From assembly GCA_024291935.2 (NCBI GenBank), contig CM044322.1:70299405-70363404 (forward strand): a DNA stretch of 64,000 nt, given 5' to 3'. The stretch comes from Okapia johnstoni. Taxonomy: Eukaryota > Chordata > Mammalia > Artiodactyla > Giraffidae. Positions 1 through 9,831 of this stretch are shown one piece after another; the stretch's first letter is position 1, and each line of letters begins with the position of its first letter. The notes beneath the pieces were generated by a model. It ran no database searches, was not told the DNA's origin, and saw nothing but the letters and a program-made list of their open reading frames with translations. A program made the translations under genes and the position numbers.

Positions 1-999
1 CAACTGCACTTTTTCAGGAATGAGGAGAAGCTGAGAGAGAGAGAGGTGAGGAGTCATTTTCCCACTTCACAGGGCTGAGCCCAAACAGAATTCAAATTTC
101 CTTCCCTTGAGAGATGGAAGCTGGAGGCTGTGTCACACTTCTGAATTGGGTACACAAGTCACAAGCTAAGTTCTCTAGCACAGCACAACTAATTTTGTTT
201 TGCAGCTGGATAAATAAAGTAAGGAAGAAAAAAGCAGGCATTACACATTTTTGATTAGCACCAAGTCTTTCAAATTCCACCTCTTTCAGGAAATGTTCCT
301 TAATGTGGTGGGAGGTGGTAATTTCATTCCCTCTCCCAATCCTGCCTCACCACAAGAAACCCTGTTTAGAGCTGCACTTACCCCTTCAAAAGACATTTCT
401 AACTATCAGTTCACTTACTGTCTTTGGTGAATTTTAGGTCCTTGATAGGTAGTGGGCTTAGCAAATGCTGCCAGATTCGATAGACAGCTAGTGTGCATTT
501 TATTTTCAAAGATAACTTTTCCTCTAAGATTTCAGTCTTCACAAATATAGTAACTATAGGATCATTTAATAAGAGTTCAGGCATTGTTTGATCAGCCATC
601 TTTTTCTTTTCACTCTATGCACCACACACTAGAAGTGAAAGGTATGACTTTATTTTCAAAAATGTTGAAAGTGAGGCCCAGAAAAGATAAGGGTGTTATT
701 TCCTTAGGATTTCCTCAGGAGGATTTCCTCAGGAGGATCAAGCTTTGGCTAGAAGCCAGAGACCCCTGATTTTTCTTCTTTCCTATCAGGCATGGTGTGA
801 TTTGCCTCAGATCCATCCCTACCTGGGGTTGTTGGTGCTCCTTTTGCTTGAAGGTTATCTCTTCTTTATTCTGTGTGCTGTAAGACATTGCCTGGAAGAC
901 GCGCAGGTCAACTGGCTGTCTCCATGTTTGCTCAGTGAGTCAGGGTCCATGAAACATCTCTTTAGGAAAAAGGGATACATTCATCCCTCATGATATGTG

Positions 1000-1266
1000 G
1001 AGGGCTGGTTCCAGGAACCCTGAGGATATCAAAATCTGAGGATGCCCAAGCCCCACATATGAAGTACTTGAATTTAAAGTACATCCTCCCGTATACTTTA
1101 AATTATCTCTAGATTACTTATAATACTAATACAATGTAAATGCCATGTAAATAGTTGTGTGCAGCAAATTAAAGTTTTGCTTTCTGGAACCTTCTGGAAT
1201 TTTTTTTCCCAGAAGGTTAGTTGAATTCATGAATGTGGAACCTCTGGACACAGAGGGCTGCCTGAG
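1000..1266. mobile_element. MER2 (TcMar-Tigger) DNA transposon remnant
   Basis: Diverged non-autonomous Tigger-family copy. It contains the typical stretch around 1090-1160 (CTAGATTACTTATAATACTA and following) and ends at about 1240-1262 with the inverted counterpart of its start (GGAGGGCTGG at the left, CACAGAGGGCTG at the right). It is old and pre-dates ruminants. Confidence 0.6.
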
Positions 1267-1811
1267 CTAACTTAGGGTAATGATGAGGTAGTGAAATAGA
1301 AGAGAGGGATCGGGAAGTTGCCTTAAGAAGAAATGATCATAACTTACTGTTTCTTAGAAATGTAACTACATTAGGGGAACTAGAGTGGCAGGTCTGGGAT
1401 AATTGTAAAAGTTAAAACACACACTCTAGGACATGTCAGGCAGAAACACGTGTTTAAACACTGTATAAAATCTGCAAATTATATGTGAGATAGCGCTGAG
1501 TAGTTAAGAATGAGAATCCATCTATCTGGTGGGAAAATGACAAACAAGGTAACAAAAAAGCACAGTCTTTTTGGTTGACCAACATAACCACCATGGAGTT
1601 TTCAAAAACAGAACCATCTGTTGTGTAAGGAATCATGGAGAGAGATTATGTATTTATAGAATCCTGCACGGGAAAAACAGGCATATTGAAAAACTTTTTT
1701 TAAAAATTCATTGCTCTGAAATCCATTTTTCTTCTAGTTTCTCTGCTGTTGGCATATACTGTGTTGAAACAAACAAACAAAATATCCAGTCAATTTAAAA
1801 GCAGACAGACT

Positions 1812-2268
1812 TGCTATGACTAATTTTTTTTTAAATAAATTTATTTATTTTAGTTGGGGGCTAATTACTTTACAATACTGTAGTGGTTTTTGCCATACAT
1901 TGACATGAATCAGCCCTGGGTTTACATGTGTTCCCCATCCTGAACCCCCCTCCCACCTCCCTCCCCATCCCATCCCTCTGGGTCATCCCATTGCCCCAGC
2001 CCTGAGCATTTGTCTCATGCATCGAACCTGGAATGGTGTTCTGTTTCACATATGATAATATACATGTTTCAATGCTATTCTCTCAGAACGTCCCACCCTC
2101 ACCTTCTCCCTCGGAGTCCATAAGACTGTTCTATGCATCTGTGTCTCTTATTCTGTCTTGCATACAAGGTTATCGTTACCATCTTTCAAATTCCATATAT
2201 ATGCATTAGTACACTGTATTGGTGTTTTTCTTTCTGGCTTACTTCACTCTGTATGCTATGACTAATTT
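1812..2268 (-). mobile_element. L1 3' end, antisense, with perfect target-site duplication
   Basis: A 5'-truncated ruminant L1 lies antisense. Its poly(A) tail reads as a T/A-rich run at 1827-1855. It is bracketed by an exact 15-bp direct repeat TGCTATGACTAATTT at 1812-1826 and 2254-2268, so the element is 1827-2253. The perfect duplication suggests a fairly recent insertion. Confidence 0.85.
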
Positions 2269-2625
2269 AAGAACTCCCAAAGTAGGCTCTTTTCCAAAAA
2301 TACACAGCAATTGACAATACTGGCAGTTCAGTCTACAGGGTTATGATACAACTGAGACCCTGAGGCTGAACGTGAAGTTTACTGCTAGTTTGGGCACAGC
2401 AGAGTAGTCTGTAAAGGAGCTTCTACAGCCCTTAACTGTTCTTAGTATGGGGCTTTAAAATGAAATCTTCCCATAAACGAATGTTGTCAATGGGTGTACC
2501 TTAAATAGTCTACCTTAACAATTTTATTTTTCCCTCTTGGTTTCTAAAATGGAAGTTGTTGTAAGGAGAAAACTTGTAGGGCCCAGGAACCCTAGTGCTT
2601 TTCAGGTGTTGCATGAGCCTTTTAA

Positions 2626-2961
2626 AACACATTTCTTAGTGGCCTCCTTAGCACAGTAGGCAGTATGTCAGTCTCACAAAACATATATTTCTTTTAATTT
2701 TTTATTGAAGTTTAGTTGGATTATAGTGTGGTGTTAATTACTGCTGTGCAGCAAAGTGACTCAGTACACATATATTTACATTCTTTTTCATAGTCCCAAA
2801 CTCCCACCCCTAACCTTCTCCCACCTCCTCCCACCCCTTGGCAACCACCATTCTATTCTCTAAGTCCCTGATTTTGTTTCTGTTTCATAGATAGGTTCAC
2901 TTGTGAAATACATTTCTTTACCAACTGCACTATCAGGGAAGCCCTGTAGAACACATTTCTT
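2626..2961. mobile_element. Composite retroposon: tRNA-Met-like segment, L1 segment, SINE head
   Basis: Three unlike pieces sit between 12-bp copies of AACACATTTCTT (2626-2637 and 2950-2961). They are, in order: about 45 bp resembling the 5' half of tRNA-Met (GCCTCCTTAGCACAGTAGGC at 2642-2661), an antisense L1 3' end (about 2690-2905), and the reverse complement of a Bov-tA tRNA-Glu-like head (about 2920-2946). The flanking repeat suggests a single insertion of a chimaeric RNA, but nested events are possible. Confidence 0.45.
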
Positions 2962-3249
2962 TATGATATATGTGGTAAAATTATTTTTTAAAGCCTAACA
3001 TCTTTAGGTGATGTTGCTTTTCCACGAATACCTTTGTGCGTTATAATCACTCTATTATGGTGGAGGAGGTTGGAAATCAAATTAAGTGATGATTCTCTTC
3101 CAAAAGGCTTCAAAGGGGTAGTAGGATCACATTTCTTTTTTCCTTCCTTCCTTTTAAATCCACTTTATAATTTTTCTAGGAACTTTTTCTTCAACTAAGT
3201 TTTCATATATATCTTCATAAAATTATTCATAGTATTCTCTGATAGCTTT

Positions 3250-3345
3250 TTAAAATTAATTTTTATTGGAGTATACTTGATATACAATGTTAGTTTGTGC
3301 TGTACAGCGAAGTGGATCAGTTACACACATATCCACTCTTTTTTA
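3250..3345 (-). mobile_element. L1 3' end fragment, antisense
   Basis: Short antisense L1 3' terminal fragment, beginning with TTTTTATTGGAGTATACTTG and running to CACACATATCCACTC. It directly abuts the following Bov-tA SINE. Confidence 0.6.
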
Positions 3346-3541
3346 GGGTTTCCCTGATAGCTCAGTTGGTGAAGGATCCGCCCACAATGCAGGAGACCCT
3401 GGTTTGATCCCGTGGGTTGGGAAGATCCCCTGGAGAAAGGAAAGGCTACCCACTCCAGTATTCTGGTCTGGAGAATTCCATGGACTGTATAGTCCATGGA
3501 GTCACAAAGAGCCAGACACAACTCAGTGACTTTCACTTCAC
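3346..3541 (+). mobile_element. Bov-tA SINE
   Basis: Ruminant tRNA-Glu-headed SINE. The head GTTTCCCTGATAGCTCAGTT contains the A-box-like region, and the body runs through GGTTGGGAAGATCCCCTGGA to the BovB-derived tail (GTCACAAAGAGCCAGACACA). It is not a gene, although its reading frames join with the next SINE into a spurious 182-codon ORF. Confidence 0.9.
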
Positions 3542-3565
3542 CAGTTTTTTAACCTTCTCCCGTGC

Positions 3566-3951
3566 AGGTCACGGAGAAAGAAATGGCACCCCCACTCCAG
3601 TACTCTTGCCTGGAAACCCCCATGGACGGAGGAGCCTGGTAAGCTGCAGTCCATGGGGTCACAACTTCACTTTCACTTTCATGCATTGGAGAAGGAAATG
3701 GCACCCCATTCCAGTACTCTTGCCTGGAAACCCCCATGGACGGAGGAGCCTGCTAGGCTGCAGTCCATGGGGTCACGGCTTCACTTTCACTTTTCACTTT
3801 CATGCATTGGAGAAGGAAATGGCAACCCACTCCAGTGTTCTTGCCTGGAGAATCCCAGGGACGGGGGAGCCTGGTGGGCTGCCCGTCTCTGGGGTCGCAC
3901 AGAGTCGGACACGACTGAAGCGACTTAGCACCAGCAGCAGCATAGAGGTCA
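3566..3951 (+). mobile_element. Bov-A2-type SINE with three tandem Bov-A units
   Basis: Three tandem copies of the roughly 120-bp Bov-A monomer start near 3571, 3687 and 3808, each containing GGAGAA, then AATGGCA, then CTTGCCTGGA. The usual Bov-A2 has two units. It ends in (CAG)n at 3930-3941. A six-base repeat AGGTCA (3566-3571 and 3946-3951) may be the target-site duplication, but it is short enough to be chance. Confidence 0.8.
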
Positions 3952-3984
3952 TTCCAGAGTATTAAATAGAGTTCCCTGAGAGGA

Positions 3985-4270
3985 TCACATTTCACTGCTG
4001 CTGCTGCTGCTGCTGCTAAGTCGATTCAGTTGTGTCCGACTCTGTGCGACCCCAGAGACGGGCAGCCCACCAGGCTCCCCCGTCCCTGGGATTCTCCAGG
4101 CAAGAACACTGGAGTGGGTTGCCATTTCCTTCTCCAATGCATGAAAGTGAAAAGTGAAAGTGAAGCCGTGACCCCATGGACTGCAGCCTAGCAGGCTCCT
4201 CCGTCCATGGGAGCTTCCAGGCAAGAGTACTGGAGTGGGGTGCCATTGCCTTCTCCGTCACATTTCACTG
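3985..4270 (-). mobile_element. Bov-A2 SINE, antisense, with 13-bp target-site duplication
   Basis: A two-unit Bov-A2 in reverse orientation. The tail is a (CTG)7-like run at about 3995-4016. Perfect direct repeats TCACATTTCACTG lie at 3985-3997 and 4258-4270, so the element is 3998-4257. With the upstream Bov-A2 it makes a closely spaced inverted repeat. Confidence 0.9.
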
Positions 4271-4290
4271 AGTTCGATTAATTTTACTAT

Positions 4291-4438
4291 GAGGAATTCC
4301 CTGGCAGTCCAGTAGTTAGGACTCCTGCTTTCACTGCCGTGGCCAGTGTTCAATCCCTGGTTGCGAAGCTAAGATCCTGCAAGCTTCTCTGTGCTGCCAC
4401 AGAGAAATCAACTGTGGAGATGACGAGGCAAAAATAAA
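4291..4438 (+). mobile_element. CHR (tRNA-Glu-derived) SINE
   Basis: CHR-type artiodactyl SINE. The head is GGAATTCCCTGGCAGTCCAG, followed by the B-box-like GTTCAATCCCTGGTTG and an A-rich tail ending in AAAAATAAATG. Confidence 0.8.
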
Positions 4439-4605
4439 TGACATCAGGACTTCCTGGTGGTCCAGGGGCTGAAACTCTGTACTCCCAATGCAGGGGGCCA
4501 GGATGCATCCTGGTCAGGGAACTAGATCCCACAGGTTGCAACTAAAGGTTCTGTGTGCTAAGACCTGGCACAGCCCAGTAAATGCATTTTTTAAAAATGG
4601 CATCA
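4436..4605 (+). mobile_element. Second CHR SINE, with target-site duplication
   Basis: Head GACTTCCTGGTGGTCCAGGG at 4447, A-rich tail to about 4594. Near-identical flanks AAATGACATCA (4436-4446) and AAATGGCATCA (4595-4605) are the duplication. It therefore inserted into the tail of the preceding CHR SINE. Confidence 0.8.
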
Positions 4606-5035
4606 TCATTTATTCACATTTTGTCTTCTCAGCAGTGCTGCGCACGATCTTCATTTTATATGAGGGGACTGAAGTTCAGAGAGGTGAAGGGACTCAAAGC
4701 TAGTAACTGGACACTGGATTGGCCTGTTGTTGGTTTCCTGTTAAATGGGATACACAGTGTATTTCTTGGCGGTTTTGTTCGGCAGTCTCTATATACCTTC
4801 TGCCTCTATACTGTTCAAGTAGTTTCTTGTACCAAGTGTGACCTGGTTCCTTAAGAATTGTATTTAATGAGCACCTATAGGCTAGACACTCCGCGAGGTG
4901 ATTATACTTGGGTTCTCTCCATTTTACATATGATGAAATTGTTTGGGGAGGTAAAGAAATTTCTTAAAGATTGGCGAGCTCCTGAGAGGCAGAGCCACGG
5001 CTGGATTCCAGGTCTCTGACTTCAACGCCAGAATG
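4606..5035 (-). repeat. MIR SINE remnants, antisense
   Basis: Two antisense MIR stretches (about 4606-4725 and 4855-5035). Both show the reversed core 'tttatat-gaggggactgaagttcagagagg' type block and the 'gagcacctataggctagacac' type end. Low similarity, ancient mammalian. Confidence 0.5.
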
Positions 5036-5531
5036 AGCTTTCCCCACTTGACCAGTGCTTCCCTTTGTCAGCCCCGGGGCTAGAGAGCCACAAGGCTGAC
5101 TGAATGTGTATCAACTGTTCACAGCGCCCTGGGGCCTGGCACTTCCATGAGACAGCTGCGGCGGTTCCGACCTCTCCGTCCACCCTGCCAAGAAGGCAGG
5201 ACGGGCGGCCTGGAGAGAGAAAGCCCTCATACTCAAGCTTCGCGAGGACACACGCGGCCTCCTGGAAGCCACTCGGTGAGCGCCACCCCTTCCCTCGGGC
5301 GGGGCAGACACCGAGGCCCTCCGAAGTCCTGACCCAAGCGGTAGCTCTGGCGTGCGGGCTCGGACCGCGCGCCTCAGAGAGCAGAAACCGCCAACGGTCC
5401 GGCGGAGAGAGCAACGCGCGGAAGCCAGGGGGCGGCTTCCCTCACGCCCGCACCCCTCACCCAGCACCACACGGACGCGGTCGGTGGCGGCCAGCAGCGC
5501 CCCTCCGCGGCTGACCCCGCCGTTCCCGCCC

Positions 5532-5545
5532 CCGGAAGTGACGCG
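5532..5545 (+). promoter_or_regulatory. ETS-family binding site in ELK4 promoter
   Basis: CCGGAAGTGACGCG is the optimal core for ELK-subfamily ETS proteins (CCGGAAGT), directly joined to a CRE-like half-site TGACG. Such ETS/CRE fusions are typical of CpG-island promoters. Because ELK4 itself prefers CCGGAAGT, feedback is possible, but other ETS proteins such as GABP bind the same core. Confidence 0.6.
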
Positions 5546-5599
5546 CAGCTCTCTGGCGTCCGGGAGGGGCCCCGACGCAGCCGAGGGGGCTCGAGAGAG

Positions 5600-5941
5600 G
5601 CGGTGGCCGCGGAGCGACTGGCAGGCTCAGCCGCGGCGAGGAACGCCCAGAGCGCGCGCGCGCGCCCGGCGGGTAGCGGCCCTGACGACCCGCGCCGCCG
5701 CCGCGTGCGGGGGCGGGGAGGGCGGGGCGCGACGAGCCGCGGCGGGGGCGGCGGCGGCGGCGGCGGCGGGAGATGAGGGCGGCTGCGGGTACCCGGCGGG
5801 CTCGGCTCGGCCGCCGGCGCCTTCTCCGGCTCCGCCGCGAGGGTCGCAGCGGCTGCTGCGCCGTCCTCGAGTTCCCGGGCGTGAGGAGAGGAGCGTCTTG
5901 TCGCAGGCGGAGACCCGGAGGGAGCCCCGCGCGCGGCCTCG
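5600..5941 (+). other. ELK4: ELK4 exon 1 (5' UTR), start approximate
   Basis: Non-coding first exon inferred from position in the CpG island and from a strong donor at its end: CCTCG then GTGAGC, with the GT at 5942-5943. ELK4 in other mammals has a non-coding first exon, and the start codon lies in the second exon here too. The 5' end is an estimate. The many long overlapping open frames across 5000-6500 result from high GC content and are not supported as proteins. Confidence 0.55.
5709..5727 (+). promoter_or_regulatory. Potential G-quadruplex in ELK4 first exon/promoter
   Basis: Four runs of three or more G (5, 4, 3 and 4 bases) are separated by single-base loops (C, A, C). This is the most stable class of predicted G-quadruplex. 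It lies on the sense strand within or immediately upstream of the presumed 5' UTR and is followed by a (GCG)n tract. Confidence 0.55.
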
Positions 5942-6129
5942 GTGAGCGTCCGCGTCCGGGTCCCGCGGCCGCCGCCCCCGCCGGCGGGGCGCCGGGGCGG
6001 GGGGCTGGCTGCACTTCAGGAAGCGGGCACGGGGCCGCGGCGCGCTCCCTGGGGGCTCGGCCTGGCCCGGCCCGTCGGCTCTGTCAGCCTGAACCGCAGG
6101 CGGGCCGGTGGGCGCGGGACAGACCCGCC

Positions 6130-6153
6130 TCACTTCCTTCGCCCCTTATTTGG
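6130..6153 (+). promoter_or_regulatory. Composite ETS + CArG box (SRE-like)
   Basis: A perfect CArG box CCTTATTTGG (6144-6153), matching CC(A/T)6GG for serum response factor, lies five bases after TCACTTCCT (6130-6138). The reverse strand of the latter reads AGGAAGTGA, an ETS core. This is the ternary-complex-factor arrangement of serum response elements. It lies about 190 bases into intron 1, within the CpG island. Function is inferred from motif geometry only. Confidence 0.6.
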
Positions 6154-7265
6154 TCCCGCGAGGCCCCTGGGGCCAAAGGTGGCAGTGTTTTTTTTTTTAT
6201 TCTTTTCTTTTTTCGCCGGAGTGGCGGAGGGGAGGGCCCGAGGGGAGCGTCTCTGGCTTTCTGTGGTGACAGGAAGTTGGAAAGTGAAAGCGCAGCGAGT
6301 CGGTGCTCACTCGGGCCCGGACTTTGATCTCCCCCGGGGCACGCGGTCTTCCGCGTTTCTTCCTCTCCCCACGCTCATAACCCATCCGGCGTCGACTCTC
6401 AGTTCTTTTTCTACTTCTCTTCAGCCAACCCTCTCCCCTCGTTACTTTCCGGTTAGAACTCAGCTGCCGCGAGGCTTCTTTCCTGGGAAGACGAGTTGGA
6501 AATATCTCTTGGGGGCTGAATGTTAACTGACCTGGACAGGCACTAAGGGACCTTGTTGACCGAGGTAGTCAGGAGATACACAGTTGGCTTCCCCGCGCCC
6601 CCAGGCTATTGGTATTTGAAGTTTAGGGCATTAAGAGAAAAAGACTTTGTAGTTTCATCCCTCATCAGAACGGTTCACCCATCTCTTTGGTTGGTGAATA
6701 AGATCCTTCTTCCTCTCCTTTTGCCGTCTTCCACTCACCGTCCCACTGAGTGGAAAACTTGGTGCTTCAGTATTTAAGACTGTCAGTGGTATTTTCTTTA
6801 AAATGTATTGTGATTCAGTTTTCCCCCTCAGTAACTCTTCCCTCTTTGATTTTATTTAAACGTTAAACCTGCCTGAGTGGAATCCGTTTAGGGAAATGTT
6901 TTAAACTTTTATTGTAATAGTACACTTTTAGTATTCTGTTGGTGTAGAATACTGTATAGTTAGATACACTAGGTTACTTTTTGACAGCTATAAAGATTTA
7001 AACTCAAAACTTGCCTTAATACATTTTATAATTTGTTTATGTTTTACTTAAGCAGCACTCTGAATTTGGAGACATTTATTTTTTGGGTCTTAGCTACTGT
7101 TTCTGAAAAACAGTTTGGCCGTGGGTCACCAGAGCAACTGGGCTGTGTGTATGATAAACATGTTTAGGGTGGAAAGGGTTTCATTTAGTAGAGACTTCCT
7201 TTCTCTAATGAGTTACTTCCAATATGCTCCTTCTTTAATTTTAGCACAGGGATTAATCTACTGCC

Positions 7266-7405
7266 TTTTAAGTGTTAGTCGCTCAGTCCTGTCAGACTCT
7301 TTGCGACCCCATGGACTGTAGCCCACCAGGCTCCTCTGCCCATGGAATTCTCCAGGCAAGAACACTGGATTGGGTTGCCATTTCCTTCTCCATTTTAAGT
7401 GTTAG
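7266..7405 (-). mobile_element. Bov-A monomer SINE, antisense, with 13-bp target-site duplication
   Basis: Single Bov-A-type unit. Exact direct repeats TTTTAAGTGTTAG lie at 7266-7278 and 7393-7405; the element is 7279-7392. Confidence 0.9.
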
Positions 7406-8042
7406 AATCAATTATGTTTTCCATATTTAACCCCTCAAAAATCAGATTTCTTCATTTGGATCAGTTAAGTATTTCTCTCCCTCATTATACTACTTCTAAA
7501 AAATTCTTTAAAACTGTAATTTTTGGGAAAAACGGTATTTGTGGAAACATTGAGGTTTTCATGAAATGGTTTTCAAGAAAAAGGATTTGGGTTTCTTGTG
7601 ATAGGTAATAAGAATAAAAGTGTTAAATATTTTTGTCTGTTTATTTCACCTTTGTAATTTTAAATAACTTCTGACTTTTTTACTTTAATTCTCTTTTATG
7701 GCTGAAGAAATCACTGAATTTCATACCAATGGCACACTTGTAGGAACTCAAGAGGTTCAGCTTATGGCTGAACCACCTTTTCAGTCAAAGAATAAACATA
7801 TCAAAGTTGAATGAGTAAAATATTCCTTTAAAGTACCTGCTGAGGATGTCCATTTTACGTCTTAGTTAGTTTTTCCCAATAGAAAAATTTTTTTTCCAGT
7901 AATTCAGCCCAAAACCACAGTGCCCATTTTCTTTCACAATAATTTTCTGTCCTAGACGCACTGTAAAGTACTACAGAAGCTTCCACGTCTTCCACACAGT
8001 TAGATTCTGCCGTGCAGTATCCAACAGTTCCACCAGGATTTG

Positions 8043-8171
8043 GCTCAGTCCACAGCTGAGTTCAGTTAAGTCGCTCAGTCATATCCCATTCTTTGCTACC
8101 CCATGGACTGCAGCACGCCAGGCTTCCCTATCCATCACCAACTCCTGGAACTTACTCAAGCTCAGTCCACA
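8043..8171 (-). mobile_element. BovB 3' terminal fragment, antisense, with target-site duplication
   Basis: About 105 bp of the BovB 3' end in reverse (AGTTAAGTCGCTCAGTCATA onward). It is flanked by exact 12-bp repeats GCTCAGTCCACA (8043-8054 and 8160-8171). It represents a strongly 5'-truncated insertion. Confidence 0.85.
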
Positions 8172-9636
8172 CTCTCCCCTAATAACCGAAGGGAGAGGTG
8201 GAAATTAAACCTGCACCACCTTGAGAACACTTCCCATTTGCTCAGAATGACTCTTGTGTGGTTGTTGTGGAAATACTTACGGTTATTTCTGTGTTTTTGT
8301 ATGTATTGCTTTGCCATTATAAACCTGTACGGCTCTAGGATTTGGTTTGGGGAATTTTTCAAAAAATAAATGAAATTATAGGCACCAAATTTGTAATAGT
8401 CTTGATATTCCAGTTCTCTACTTGTCTGTCCTCCTTTCCCTTGTCTTCCCCTCCTTCTAGCTTCAGCATCATCACCATCATCGTCTCTCTCACACATATT
8501 CACACTGCTGTAAGCATTCTTGACATGAAGATGGTGTCTGGAAATGTAAAGGCTGAGTTCTTTGGTTAAGCTGAAAGTTACTAGGGAATAGTTGTAACAG
8601 ATTTAGACTAACAAGTAATTGTTTAAGTGGGGAACATACATAGTTTAAAAGTAACTTACCGTGACAGTCATCATTAGAAGAAAAGCCTCTCTGGTAAATT
8701 AAGAGAAATGACGGGACCACGCCCCCCAACTCTACTTGATGGGGTATAGTATAAAACCGCTATTTTAACCCAGCTTAAGTGAGTCTCTGGAAAGCTGTTT
8801 TCTAGTTAACATGGTTATTTAGCATTAAAGCAGCACTTCATGTTTGTACATTATTGTCAGTTAGTATCTAACAATGTAATACTTCTATACAATCCAAGGT
8901 AATGTATATAGGAAAATGGATTCTGGATATAGGAAAGTGGTTTCCCTCCGGGACAGAGTACATGACTGTGATGAAAGATACTTGGATTCATGGCCTCAGT
9001 TTCTCCATTAACTCTGTAACTTTGGGAGGCATCTCCCTTTTTCTATTCTTAGTTATTTTCTCATCTCTACTTTTGGACGACAGTATCTCTGTATAACCAG
9101 CTTCAAATTTATAACAGAATAATAGGAGAACATTTTGAATGTCTCAGAAAAATTACTGAGATATTTTCCAATATAGTTCCTCATCTCTGGCCTTTTTGGA
9201 AGCAGACATAGTTGACTTAAGGATCCCATCCTTTGTGAGTTGTGCATTGTTAGAGTTAGGTTTCTCAGGCCTAACTTTTGTGTTGTTTGGAGTGTTTGTT
9301 TTTAACATTTTTATTGAGATATATTTCACATACAGTAAAATTCACCTGAAGTGTACAGTTCAGTGGTTTTAGTATATTCCCAGAGTTGTATGGCCACTAC
9401 CACAGTCTAAATTTAGAATGTTTTCATCACCCCATTAACAGTCACTCCCCTTTTCTTCTCCACACCCATCCCCCATTCCCAGCCCTAAGCAACCACCAGT
9501 GTACTTTTTTTGCCTATTCAGATTAATGGCTGGCTTCTCTCACTTAGCCTAATGTTTTCAAGGTTCGTCCATTGAACTAGCCCATATCAGTACTTCATTC
9601 CTTTTTCTGGCTGATATTCCACTCTGTAGTTATATG

Positions 9637-9831
9637 GGGGCTTCCCTCATGGCTCAGTTGGTAAAGAATCCGCCTGCAATGCAGAAGACCTGCTGGAGAA
9701 GGGACAGGCTACCCACTCCCGTGTTCTCGGGCTTCCCTTGTGGCTCAGCTGGTAAAGAATCCGCCTGCAATGTGGGAGACCTGGGCTTGATCCCTGGGTT
9801 GGGAAGATCCCCTGGAGAAGGGAAAGGCTGC
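9637..9831 (+). mobile_element. Two tandem Bov-tA SINE heads
   Basis: Two successive copies start GGGCTTCCCT..TGGCTCAG.TGGTAAAGAATCCGCCTGCAATG (about 9638 and 9728). The first is truncated after CTACCCACTCCCGTGTTCTC. Dimeric Bov-tA arrangement inside the L1. Confidence 0.8.

Larger units (their letters stand above)
1..5000. other. Intergenic DNA upstream of ELK4
   Basis: No coding exon was recognised. The open frames here lie in repeats or are short and unsupported. In human the upstream neighbour is SLC45A3, but nothing resembling its exons is visible, so its 3' end probably lies beyond the window. From about 990 onward the DNA is largely a patchwork of MER2, L1 3' ends, Bov-tA, Bov-A2, CHR and MIR copies, listed separately. 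Bases 1-990 and about 1270-1810 hold no feature I recognise. Confidence 0.7.
5100..6500 (+). promoter_or_regulatory. ELK4: ELK4 CpG-island promoter region
   Basis: The stretch is strongly GC- and CpG-rich, densest at 5500-6130, in contrast to AT-rich DNA on both sides. It contains GC boxes (GGGCGGGG near 5711-5728), an ETS site CCGGAAGT followed by GACGCG (5532-5545), a (GCG)n run near 5746-5770 and the presumed first exon. No TATA box is apparent, as is usual for a housekeeping-type CpG promoter. The start site cannot be fixed from sequence alone. Confidence 0.8.

Noticed and set aside
2642..2686. tRNA-Met gene
   Set aside because: Only the 5' half is present and L1 sequence follows; there is no anticodon-arm-to-T-arm completion, so it is not a functional tRNA.
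3417..3965. 182-codon plus-strand ORF
   Set aside because: It runs through Bov-tA and Bov-A2 SINE sequence; the recurring HFHALEKEMA/GRRSL words are translated SINE, seen in many places in the window.
3995..4016. (CTG)n tract as a candidate expandable repeat
   Set aside because: It is the reversed (CAG)n tail usual for Bov-A2, lies between target-site duplications and is not in a transcript that I can support.
5022..6526. Several long overlapping ORFs on both strands (up to 197 codons)
   Set aside because: CpG-island composition removes stop codons. They overlap in several frames, are Arg/Pro/Ala-rich and have no domain.
9637..9831. tRNA-Glu-like sequences in SINE heads as tRNA genes
   Set aside because: They are Bov-tA/CHR SINE heads with diverged arms, present many times and always fused to SINE bodies.
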